Part shown: one piece after another, positions 52,717-64,000 of the stretch
Numbering within the stretch: position 1 is the first letter of the stretch
Layout of the letters: the number at the start of each line of letters is the position of its first letter
From: Brachycybe producta
Lineage: Eukaryota > Arthropoda > Diplopoda > Playtdesmida > Andrognathidae
Direction: 5' to 3'
DNA: 64,000 nucleotides
NCBI GenBank assembly: GCA_036925085.1
Contig: JAUPFP010000053.1
Coordinates: 186,001 to 250,000 of the forward strand
Notes under the pieces: model-generated
What the model saw: the letters and a program-made list of their open reading frames with translations, nothing else
Databases searched by the model: none
What the model was told of the DNA's origin: nothing
Made by a program: the position numbers and the translations under genes

Positions 52717-55700
52717 TCTACAAAAATTAGTAAAAATTGTCAAAAAATGACATTTTTTCATAAGTACCCGTGTTGGATTTTTTCAAAAAACGGCAAAAAA
52801 TGAAATAACTGGTGTAACTTATGAAACATGCAGTGCACACCGGAATTGAAGACCTCCCTGCATTTCTGAATGTCCTAGAAATGCAATGCATCTAACAGCT
52901 TCATTCTACGTTCATTAGTTCATATGAAACGATTTTTAGAATTTACAAATCCATGAGCAAGCTTAGACCCTTCAATGACGCCCACTTTGAACTGGTGTAT
53001 TTTTTGAAGCATGCAGTGCACACTGGAATTGAAGACATCGCTGCATTCCTGATTGTACAAGGAATGCAATGCATCTAGCAGATCCATTCTACAAAAGTTA
53101 GTAAAATTTGTCAAAAAATGACATTTTTTCATGAGTACCCGTGTTGGAAGTTTTTCAAAAAACGGCAAAAAATAAAATAACTGGTTTAACTTTTGAAGCA
53201 TGCAGTGCACACCAAAATTGAAGACCTCCCTGCATTCCTGATTGTCCAAGGAATGCAATGCATCTAACAGCTTCATTCTACGTCCATTAGTTCGTTTGAA
53301 ACAATTTTTAGAATTTACAAATCCATGAGCAAGCTTAGACCCTTCAATGACGCCCACTTTGAACTGTTGTATTTTTTGAAGCATGCAGTGCACACTGGAA
53401 TTGAAGACCTCGCTGCATTCCTGATTGTACAAGAAATGCAATGCATCTAACAGCTCCATTCTAAAAAAAATTAGTAAAAATTGTCAAAAAATGAAATTTT
53501 TTCATGAGTACCCGTGTTGGAAGTTTTTCAAAAAACGGCAAAAAATGAAATAACTGGTGTAACTTTTGAAGCATGCAGTGCACACCAAAATTGAAGACCT
53601 CCCTGCATTCCTGATTGTCCAAGGAATGCAATGCATCTAACAGCTTCATTCTACGTCCATTAGTTCATTTGAAACGATTTTTAGAATTTACAAATCCATG
53701 AGCAAGCTTAGACCCTTCAATGACGCCCACTTTGAACTGTTGTATTTTTTGAAGCATGCAGTGCACACCGGAATTGAAGACCTCCCTGCATTTCTGAATG
53801 TCCTAGAAATGCAATGCATCTAACAGCTTCATTCTACGTTCATTAGTTCATATGAAACGATTTTTAGAATTTACAAATCCATGAGCAAGCTTAGACCCTT
53901 CAATGATGCCCACTTTTAACTGTTGTATTTTTTGAAGCATGCAGTGCACACTATAATTGAAGACATCGCTGCATTCCTGATTGTACAAGGAATGCAATGC
54001 ATCTAACAGCTCAATTCTACAAAAATTAGTAAAAATTGTCAAAAAATGACATTTTTTCATGAGTACCCGTGTTGGAAGTTTTTCAAAAAACGGCCAAAAA
54101 TGAAATAACTGGTGTAACTTTTGAAGCATGCAGTGCACACCAGAATTGAAGACCTCCCTGCATTCCTTATTGTCCAAGAAATGCAATGCATTTAACAGCT
54201 TCATCCTATGTCCATTAGTTCATTTGAAACGATTTTTAGAATTTACAAATCCATGAGCAATCTTAGACCCTTCAATGACGCCCACTTTGAACTGTTGTAT
54301 TTTTTGAAGCATGGAGTGCACACTGGAATTGAAGACATCGTTGCATTCCTGATTGTACAAGGAATGCAATGCATCTAATAGCTCAATTCTACAAAAATTA
54401 GTAAAAATTGTCAAAAAATGACATTTTTTCATGAGTACCCATGTTTGAAGTTTTTCAAAAAATGGCAAAAAATGAAATAACTGGTGTAACTTTTGAAGCA
54501 TGCAGTGCACACCAGAATTGAAGACCTCCCTGCATTTCTGAATGTCCTAGAAATGCAATGCATCTCACAGCTTCATTCTACGTCCATTAGTTCATTTGAA
54601 ACGATTTTTAGAACTTACAAATCCATGAGCAAGCTTAGACCCTTCAATGATGCCCACTTTGAACTGTTGTATTTTTTGAAGCATGCAGTGCACACTGGAA
54701 TTGAAGACATCACTGCATTCCTGATTGTCCAAAAAATGCAATGAAAATAACAGCTTCATTCTACATCAATTAGTTCATTTGCAATGAATTTTAGAATTTA
54801 CAAATCCATGAGCAAGCTTAGACACTTCAATGACGCCCACTTTGAACTGGTGTAACTTTTGAAGCATGCAGTGCACACTGGAATTGAAGACATCGCTGCA
54901 TTATTGATTGTACAAGGAATGCAATGCATCTAACAGCTCCATTCTACGAAAATTAGTAAAAATTGTCAAAAAATGACATTTTTTCATGAGTACCCATGTT
55001 GGAAGTTTTTCAAAAAACGGCAAAAAATGAAATAACTGGTGTAACTTTTGAAGCATGCAGTGCACACCACAATTGAAGACATCCCTGCATTCCTGATTGT
55101 CCAAGAAATGCAATGCATTTAACAGCTTCATTCTACGTCCATTAGTTCATTTGAAACGAATTTTAGAATTTACAAATCCATGAGCAAGCTTAGACCCTTC
55201 AATGACGCCCACTTTGAACTGTTGTATTTTGTGAAGCATGCAGTGCACACTGGAATTGAAGACATCACTGCATTCCTGATTGTCCAAAGATTGCAATGAA
55301 AATAACAGCTTCATTCTACATTAATTAGTTCATTTGCAATGAATTTTAGAATTTACAAATCCATGAGCAAGCTTAGACACTTCAATGATGCACACATTGA
55401 ACTGGTGTAACTTTTGAAGCATGCAGTGCACACTGGAATTGAAGACATCGCTGCATTCCTTATTGTACAAGGAATGCAATGCATTTAACAGCTTCATCCT
55501 ATGTCCATTAGTTCATTTGAAACGATTTTTAGAATTTACAAATCCATGAGCAAGCTTAGACCCTTCAATGACGCCCACTTTGAACTGTTGTATTTTTTGA
55601 AGCATGGAGTGCACACTGGAATTGAAGACATCGTTGCATTCCTGATTGTACAAGGAATGCAATGCATCTAATAGCTCAATTCTACAAAAATTAGTAAAAA

Positions 55701-57500
55701 TTGTCAAAAAATGACATTTTTTCATGAGTACCCATGTTTGAAGTTTTTCAAAAAATGGCAAAAAATGAAATAACTGGTGTAACTTTTGAAGCATGCAGTG
55801 CACACCAGAATTGAAGACCTCCCTGCATTTCTGAATGTCCTAGAAATGCAATGCATCTCACAGCTTCATTCTACGTCCATTAGTTCATTTGAAATGATTT
55901 TTAGAACTTACAAATCCATGAGCAAGCTTAGACCCTTCAATGATGCCCACTTTGAACTGTTGTATTTTTTGAAGCATGCAGTGCACACTGGAATTGAAGA
56001 CATCACTGCATTCCTGATTGTCCAAAAAATGCAATGAAAATAACAGCTTCATTCTACATCAATTAGTTCATTTGCAATGAATTTTAGAATTTACAAATCC
56101 ATGAGCAAGCTTAGACACTTCAATGACGCCCACTTTGAACTGGTGTAACTTTTGAAGCATGCAGTGCACACTGGAATTGAAGACATCGCTGCATTATTGA
56201 TTGTACAAGGAATGCAATGCATCTAACAGCTCCATTCTACGAAAATTAGTAAATTTGTCAAAAAATGACATTTTTTCATGAGTACCCATGTTGGAAGTTT
56301 TTCAAAAAACGGCCAAAAATGAAATAACTGGTGTAACTTTTGAAGCATGCAGTGCACACCACAATTGAAGACCTCCCTGCATTCCTGATTGTCCAAGAAA
56401 TGCAATGCATTTAACAGCTTCATCCTACGTCCATTAGTTCATTTGAAACGAATTTTAGAATTTACAAATCCATGAGCAAGCTTAGACCCTTCAATGACGC
56501 CCACTTTGAACTGTTCTATTTTTTGAAGCATGCAGTGCACACTGGAATTGAAGACATCACTGCATTCCTGATTGTCCAAAGCTTGCAATGAAAATAACAG
56601 CTTCATTCTACATTAATTAGTTCATTTGCAATGAATTTTAGAATTTACAAATCCATGAGCAAGCTTAGACACTTCAATGACGCACACATTGAACTGGTGT
56701 AACTTTTGAAGCATGCAGTGCACACTGGAATTGAAGACATTGCTGCATTCCTGATTGTACAAGGAACGCAATGCATCTAACAGCTCCATTCTACAAAAGT
56801 TAGTAAAATTTGTCAAAAAATGACATTTTTTTATGAGTACCCGTGTTGGATTTTTTCAAAAAACGGCAAAAAATGAAATAACTGGTGTAACTTATGAAAC
56901 ATGCAGTGCACACTGGAATTGAAGACCTCTCTGCATTTCTGAATGTCCTAGAAATGCAATGCATCTAACAGCTTCATTCTACGTCCATTAGTTCATTTGA
57001 AACGATTTTTAGAATTTACAGATCCATGAGCAAGCTTAGACCCTTCAATGACGCCCACTTTGAACTGTTGTATTTTTTGAAGCATGGAGTGCACACTGGA
57101 ATTAAAGACATCGCTGCATTCCTGATTGTACAAGGAATGCAATGCATCTAACAGCTCCATTCTACAAATATTAGTAAAAATTGTCAAAAAATGACATTTT
57201 TTCATGAGTACCCCGTTGGAAGTTTTTCAAAAAACGGCAAAAAATGAAATAACTTCTCTAACTTTTGAAGCATGCAGTGCACACCGGAATTGAAGACCTC
57301 CCTGCATTTCTGAATGTCCTAGAAATGCAATGCATCTAACAGCTTCATTCTATGTCCATTAGTTCATTTGAAACGATTTTTAGAATTTACAAATCCATGA
57401 GCAAGCTTAGACCCTTCAATGACGCCCACTTTGAACTGTTTTATTTTTTGAAGCATGCAGTGCACACTGGAATTGAAGACATCACTGCATTCCTGATTGT
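52717..57500. repeat. Array domain 10: 1293-bp block copies
   Basis: 54220-55512 and 55513 to about 56210 are block copies shifted by 1293 bp, about 7 monomers. Shared variants include GACATCGTTGCATTCC, CACACCAGAATTGAAG and CATCTCACAGC. Around 56.6-57.4 kb the sequence repeats variants of domain 9 (GTTAGTAAAATTTGTC, TTACAGATCCATGAGC, GTACCCCGTTGG) on the other side of the transposon, showing that the two arms share ancestry by block copying. Only satellite is present. Confidence 0.86.
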
Positions 57501-60500
57501 CCAAAGAACGCAATGAAAATAAAAGCTTCATTCTACATCAATTAGTTCATTTGCAATGAATTTTAGAATTTACAAATCCATGAGCAAGCTTAGACACTTC
57601 AATGACGCCCACTTTGAACTGGTGTAACTTTTGAAGCATGCAGTGCACACTGGAATTGAAGACATCGCTGCATTCCTGATTGTACAAGGAATGCAATGCA
57701 TCTAACAGCTACATTCTACAAAAATTAGTAAAAATTGTAAAAAAATGGCATTTTTTCATGAGTACCCATGTTGGAAGTTTTTCAAAAAACGGCCAAAAAT
57801 GAAATAACTGGTGTAACTTTTGAAGCATGCAGTGCACACCAGAATTGAAGACCTCCCTGCATTTCTGAATGTCCTAGAAATGCAATGCATCTAACAGCTT
57901 CATTCTACGTCCATTAGTTCATTTGAAACGATTTTTAGAATTTACAAATCCATGAGCAAGCTTAGACCCTTCAATGACGCCCACTTTGAACTGTTGTATT
58001 TTTTGAAGCATGCAGTGCACACTGGAATTGAAGATATCACTGCATTCCTGATTGTCCAAAGAACGCAATGAAAATAACACCTTCATTCTACATCAATTAG
58101 TTCATTTGCAATGAATTTTAGAATTTACAAATCCATGAGCAAGCTTAGACACTTCAATGACGCCCACTTTGAACTGGTGTAACTTTTGAAGCATGCAGTG
58201 CACACCGGAATTGAAGACCTCCCTGCATTTCTGAATGTCCTAGAAATGCAATGCATCTAACAGCTTCATTCTACGTCCATTAGTTCATTTGAAACGATTT
58301 TTAGAATTTACAAATCCATGAGCAAGCTTAGACCCTTCAATGATGCCCACTTTGAACTGTTGTATTTTTTGAAGCATGCAGTGCACACTGGAATTGAAGA
58401 CATCACTGCATTCCTGATTGTCCAAAGAACGCAATGAAAATAACACCTTCATTCTACATCAATTAGTTCATTTGCAATGAATTTTAGAATTTACAAATCC
58501 ATGAGCAAGCTTAGACACTTCAATGACGCCCACTTTGAACTGGTGTAACTTTTGAAGCATGCAGTGCACACCGGAATTGAAGACCTCCCTGCATTTCTGA
58601 ATGTCCTAGAAATGCAATGCATCTAACAGCTTCATTCTACGTCCATTAGTTCATTTGAAACGATTTTTAGAATTTACAAATCCATGAGCAAGCTTAGACC
58701 CTTCAATGACGCCCAATTTGAACTGGTGTATTTTTTGAAGCATGGAGTGCACACTGGAATTAAAGACATCGCTGCATTCCTGATTGTACAAGTAATGCAA
58801 TGCATCTAACAGCTCCATTCTACAAATATTAGTAAAAATTGTCAAAAAATGACATTTTTTCATGAGTACCCCGTTGGAAGTTTTTCAAAAAACGGCAAAA
58901 AATGAAATACCTTCTCTAACTTTTGAAGCATGCAGTGCACACCGGAATTGAAGACCTCCCTGCATTTCTGAATGTCCTAGAAATGCAATGCATCTAACAG
59001 CTTCATTCTATGTCCATTAGTTCATTTGAAACGATTTTTAGAATTTACAAATCCATGAGCAAGCTTAGACCCTTCAATGACGCCCACTTTGAACTGTTGT
59101 ATTTGTTGAAGCATGCAGTGCACACTGGAATTGAAGACATCAATGCATTCCTGATTGTCCAAAGAACGCAATGAAAATAAAAGCTTCATTCTACATCAAT
59201 TAGTTCATTTGCAATGAATTTTAGAATTTACAAATCCATGAGCAAGCTTAGACACTTCAATGACGCCCACTTTGAACTGGTGTAACTTTTGAAGCATGCA
59301 GTGCACACTGGAATTGAAGACATCGCTGCATTCCTGATTGTACAAGGAATGCAATGCATCTAACAGCTACATTCTACAAAAATTAGTAAAAATTGTGAAA
59401 AAATGGCATTTTTTCTTGAGTACCCATGTTGGAAGTTTTTCAAAAAACGGCCAAAAATGAAATAACTGGTGTAACTTTTGAAGCATGCAGTGCACACCAG
59501 AATTGAAGACCTCCCTGCATTTCTGAATGTCCTAGAAATGCAATGCATCTAACAGCTTCATTCTACGTCCATTAGTTCATTTGAAACGATTTTTAAAATT
59601 TACAAATCCATGAGCAAGCTTAGACCCTTCAATGACGCCCACTTTGAACTGTTGTATTTTTTGAAGCATGCAGTGCACACTGGAATTGAAGACATCACTG
59701 CATTCCTGATTGTCCAAAAAATGCAATGAAAATAAGAGCTTCATTCTACATCAATTAGTTCATTTGCAATGAATTTTAGAATTTACAAATCCATGAGCAA
59801 GCTTAGACACTTCAATGACGCCCACTTTGATCTGGTGTAACTTTTGAAGCATGCAGTGCACACTGGAATTGAAGACATCGCTGCATTCCTCATTGTACAA
59901 GGAATGCAATGTATCTAACAGCTCCATTCTACAAAATTAGTAAAAATTGTCAAAAAATGACATTTTTTCATGAGTACCCATGTTGGAAGTTTTTCAAAAA
60001 ATGGCAAAAAATGAAATAACTTCTGTAACTTTTGAAGCATGCAGTGCACACCGTAATTGAAGACCTCCCTGCATTTCTGAATGTCCTAGAAATGCAATGC
60101 ATTTAACAGCTTCATTCTACGTTCATTAGTTCATTTGAAACGATTTTTAGAATTCACAAATCCATGAGCAAGCTTAGACCCTTCAATGATGCCCACTTTG
60201 AACTGTTGTATTTTTGAAGCATGCAGTGCACACTGGAATTGAAGACATCACTGCATTCCAGATTGTCCAAAGAACGCAAAGAAAATAACACCTTCATTCT
60301 ACATCAATTAGTTCATTTGCAATGAATTTTAGAATTTACAAATCCATGAGCAAGCTTAGACACTTCAATGACGCCCACTTTGAACTGGTGTAACTTTTGA
60401 AGCATGCAGTGCACACCGGAATTGAAGACCTCCCTGCATTTCTGAATGTCCTAGAAATGCAATGCATCTAACAGCTTCATTCTACATCCATTAGTTCATT

Positions 60501-63500
60501 TGAAACGATTTTTAGAATTTACAAATCCATGAGCATGCTTAGACACTTCAATGATGCCCACTTTGAACTGGTGTATTTTTTGAAGCATGCAGTGCACACT
60601 GGAATTTAAGACATCACTGCATTCCTGTTTGTACAAGGAATGCAATGCATCTAACAGCTCCTTTCTACAAAAGTTAGTAAAATTTGTCAAAAAAAGACAT
60701 TTTTTCATGAGTACCTGTGTTGGATTTTTTCAAAAAACGGCAAAAAATGAAATAACTGGTGTAACTTATGAAACATGCAGTGCACACCGGAATTGAAGAC
60801 CTCCCTGCATTTCTGAATGTCCTAGGAATGCAATGCATCTAACAGCTTCATTCTACGTCCATTAGATCATTTGAAACAATTTTTAGAATTTACAAATTCA
60901 TGAGCAAGCTTAGACCCTTCAATGACGCCCACTTTGAACTGTTGTATTTTTTGAAGCATGCAGTGCACACTGGAATTGAAGACATCGCTGCATTCCTGAT
61001 TGTACAAGAAATGCAATGCATCTAACAGCTCCATTCTACAAAAATTAGTAAAAATTGTCAAAAAATGACATTTTTTCATGAGTACCCCATGTTGGAAGTT
61101 TTTCAAAAAACGGCAAAAAATGAAATAACTTCTGTAACTTTTGAAGCATGCAGTGCACACCGGAATTGAAGACCTCCCTGCATTTCTGAATGTCCTAGAA
61201 ATGCAATGCATCTAACAGCTTCATTCTACGTCCATTAGTTCATTTGAAACAATTTTTAGAATTTACAAATCCATGAGCATGCTTAGACACTTCAATGATG
61301 CCCACTTTGAACTGGTGTATTTTTTGAAGCATGCAGTGCACACTGGAATTGAAGACATCGCTGCATTCCTGATTGTACAAGGAATGCAATGCATCTAACA
61401 GCTCCATTCTACAAAAGTTAGTAAAAATTGTCAAAAAATGACATTTTTTCATGAGTACACATGTTGGAAGTTTTTCAAAAAACGGCAAAAAATGAAATAA
61501 CTTCTGTAACTTTTGAAGCATGCAGTGCACACCGGAATTGAAGACCTCCCTGCATTTCTGAATGTCATATTAAAGCAATGCATCTAACAGCTTCATTCTA
61601 TGTCCATTAGTTCATTTGCAATGAATTTTAGAATTTACAAATCCATGAACAAGCTTAGACCCTTCAATGACGCCCACTTTGAACTGTTGTATTCTTTGAA
61701 GCATGCAGTGCATACTGGAATTGAAGAAATCACTGCATTCCTGATTGTCCAAAGAATGCAATGAAAATAACAGCTTCATTCTACATCAATTAGTTCATTT
61801 GCAATGAATTTTAGAATTTACAAATCCATGAGCAAGCTTAGACACTTCAATGACGCCCACTTTGAACTGGTGTAACTTTTGAAGCATGCAGTGCACACTG
61901 GAATTGAAGACATCGCTGCATTCCTGATTGTACAAGGAATGCAACGCATCTAACAGCTCCATTCTACAAAAGTTAGTAAAAATTGTCAAAAAATGACATT
62001 TTTTCATGAGTACACATGTTGGAAGTTTTTCAAAAAACGGCAAAAAATAAAATAACTGGTTTAACTTTTGAAGCATGCAGTGCACACCGGAATTGAAGAC
62101 CTCCCTGCATTCCTGATTGTCCAAGAAATGCAATGCATCTAACAGCTTCATTCTACGTCCATTAGTTCATTTGAAACGATTTTTAGAATTTACAAATCCA
62201 TGAGCAAGCTTAGACCCTTCAATGACGCCCAATTTGAACTGGTGTATTTTTTGAAGCATGCAGTGCACACTGGAATTCAAGACATCGCTGCATTCCTGAT
62301 TGTACAAGGAATGCAATGCATCTAACAGCTCCATTCTACAAAAGTTAGTAAAATTTATCAAAAAATGACATTTTTTTATGAGTACCCGTGTTGGATTTTT
62401 TCAAAAAACGGCAAAAAATGAAATAACTGGTGTAACTTATGAAACATGCAGTGCACACCGGAATTGAAGACCTCCCTGCATTTCTGAATGTCCTAGAAAT
62501 GCAATGCATCTAACAGCTTCATTCTACGTCCATTAGTTCATTTGAAACAATTTTTAGAATTTACAAATCCATGAGCAAGTTTAGACCCTTCAATGACGCC
62601 CACTTTGAACTGTTGTATTTTTTGAAGCATGCAATGCACACTGGAATTGAAGACATCGCTGCATTCCTGATTGTACAAGGAATGCAATGCATCTAACAGC
62701 TCCATTCTACAAATATTAGTAAAAATTGTCAAAAAATGACATTTTTTCATGAGTACCCCATGTTGGAAGTTTTTCAAAAAACGGCAAAAAATGAAATAAC
62801 TTCTGTAACTTTTGAAGCATGCAGTGCACACCGGAATTGAAGACCTCCCTGCATTTCTGAATGTCCTAGAAATGCAATGCATCTAACAGCTTCATTCTAC
62901 GTCCATTAGTTCATTTGAAACGATTTTTAGAATTTACAAATCCATGAGCAAGCTTAGACCCTTCAATGACGCCCACTTTGAACTGTTTTTTTTTTTAAGC
63001 ATGCAGTGCACACTGGAATTGAAGACATCACTGCATTCCTGATTGTACAAGGAATGCAATGCATCTAACAGCTCCTTTCTACAAAAGTTAGTAAAATTTG
63101 TCAAAAAAAAACATTTTTTCATGAGTACCCGTGTTGGATTTTTTCAAAAAACGGCAAAAAAATGAAATAACTGGTGTAACTTATGAAACATGCAGTGCAC
63201 ACCGGAATTGAAGACCTCCCTGCATTTCTGAATGTCCTAGGAATGCAATGCATCTAACAGCTTCATTCTATGTCCATTAGATCATTTGAAACAATTTTTA
63301 GAATTTAAAAATTCATGAGCAAGATTAGACCCTTCAATGATGCCCACTTTGAACTGTTGTATTTTTTGAAGCATGCAGTGCACACTTGAATTGATGACAT
63401 CGCTGCATTCCTGATTGTACAAGGAATGCAACGCATCTAACAGCTCCATTCTACGAAAGTTAGTAAAAATTGTCAAAAAATGACATTTTTTCATGAGTAC

Positions 63501-64000
63501 ACATGTTGGAAGTTTTTCAAAAAACGGCAAAAAATGAAATAACTTCTGTAACTTTTGAAGCATGCAGTGCACACCGGAATTGAAGACCTCCCTGCATTTC
63601 TGAATGTCATATTAAAGCAATGCATCTAACAGCTTCATTCTATGTCCATTAGTTCATTTGAAACGATTTTTAGAATTTACAAATCCATGAGCAAGCTTAG
63701 ACCCTTCAATGATGCCCACTTTGAACTGTTGTATTTTTTGAAGCATGCAGTGCACACTGGAATTAAAGACATCGCTGCATTCCTGATTGTGCAAGGAATA
63801 CAATGCATCTAACAGCTCCATTCTACAAAAGTTAGTAAAATTTGTCAAAAAATGACATTTTTTCATGAGTACCCATGTTGGAAGTTTTTCAAAAAACGGC
63901 AAAAAATGAAATAACTGGTGTAACTTTTGAAACATGCAGTGCACACCGGAATTGAAGACATCACTGCATTCCTGATTGTCCAAAGAACGCAATGAAAATA
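57501..64000. repeat. Array domain 11: diverged satellite with B-less dimers
   Basis: Monomers here differ from each other more than in most of the left arm. Examples are the AAACTGTTTTTTTTTTTAAGC-like T-run near 62985, GAAAATAACACC and GAAAATAAAAGC tails, and several B monomers with GTTAGTAAAATTTGTC. A1-A2 dimers without B occur near 58.1-58.8 and 60.3 kb. Only satellite is present, and the array continues past the window end. Confidence 0.85.
58091..58456 (+). repeat. A1-A2 dimer lacking B (366 bp)
   Basis: A1 (58091-58273) passes directly into A2 (58274-58456). The A1 has its own 5' half but a B-type tail (GACCTCCCTGCATTTCTGAA), so the B 5' half has been lost by exchange in the shared core. 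The next unit starts exactly 366 bp later with the same rare AACACCTTCATTC junction, and a third example lies near 60.3 kb. Confidence 0.87.

Larger units (their letters stand above)
52709..64000. repeat. Satellite array, right arm
   Basis: The same satellite resumes immediately after the transposon, in the same orientation and in the same phase. The left arm stops at the end of an A1 monomer tail, and the right arm continues with the B monomer that would normally follow. About 61 monomers. The first 8 bp are the right copy of the target duplication. Compared with most of the left arm, this arm has more scattered point differences and fewer large recent block copies. It runs off the window end. 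Confidence 0.97.

Noticed and set aside
62985-62998. Long T-run as a retroelement tail or poly-A insertion
   Set aside because: It sits at the normal TTGTATTTTTTGAAGC position of an A2 monomer and is best explained by local T-run expansion; no other inserted sequence is present.
1-64000. CRISPR array
   Set aside because: The repeat is continuous, with no unique spacers, and the unit is about 185 bp. Nothing Cas-like is present.
1-64000. Primate-type alpha satellite or a CENP-B box
   Set aside because: The monomer is 183-189 bp, not 171, and I find no match to the CENP-B box pattern TTCG....A..CGGG in the monomers.
1-64000. tRNA, rRNA or other structured RNA genes
   Set aside because: No tRNA-like arms or boxes and no rRNA-like sequence were recognised in the satellite or the transposon.

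Overview
The window is a eukaryotic satellite-DNA array with one transposon inside it. About 61.8 of the 64 kb is a head-to-tail tandem repeat of AT-rich monomers of about 183-191 bp, roughly 330 copies. The array runs off both ends of the window. No intact protein-coding gene, rRNA or tRNA is visible. A single non-satellite island (50472-52708) is a decayed DNA transposon. Its broken transposase resembles, from memory, an uncharacterised family common in arthropod and cnidarian genomes. An animal (arthropod or cnidarian) pericentromeric, centromeric or heterochromatic block is therefore the best guess, held loosely.

The satellite has an internal grammar. Every monomer shares a 3' half with the core GCATGCAGTGCACAC. 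The 5' halves fall into distinct classes. A1, A2 and A3 are related, about 183 bp each, and contain AAGCTT. B is about 189 bp and diverged, and carries A-tracts spaced at the helical repeat plus a 17-bp dyad. The basic order is A1-B-A2, a 555-bp trimer (183+189+183; a clean example is 788-1342). It is locally altered to A1-B dimers (372 bp), B-B pairs, or A1-A2 dimers without B (366 bp).

Above the trimer are larger block duplications of many sizes: about 3142, 2783, 6310, 1672, 1483, 2425, 1855, 3702, 3332, 2777, 2600, 929 and 1293 bp. Each is close to a whole number of monomers, as expected from repeated unequal exchange. Left to right: 1-4.6 kb (3142-bp copies); 4.6-10.6 kb (2783-bp copies); 10.6-14.1 kb (1672-bp tandem); 14.1-19.1 kb (a 6310-bp-shifted copy and a 1483-bp tandem); 19.1-24.1 kb (most irregular, with B-B pairs); 24.1-29.2 kb (1855-bp tandem, then 555-bp trimers); 29.2-35.4 kb (3702-bp copies); 35.4-42.3 kb (3332- and 2777-bp copies); 42.3-50.5 kb (2783/2600/929-bp copies with a poly-T B variant); transposon; 52.7-57.5 kb (1293-bp copies); 57.5-64 kb (diverged, with B-less dimers).

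The transposon has an 8-bp target-site duplication (AGCTCCAT), terminal ends TAGGGTGGTCC, and imperfect inverted repeats of about 131-144 bp. Its minus-strand transposase reading frame (about 52513 to 50797) has at least six disruptions. Many short open frames recur through the satellite, but they are by-products of the repeat and are not annotated as genes.
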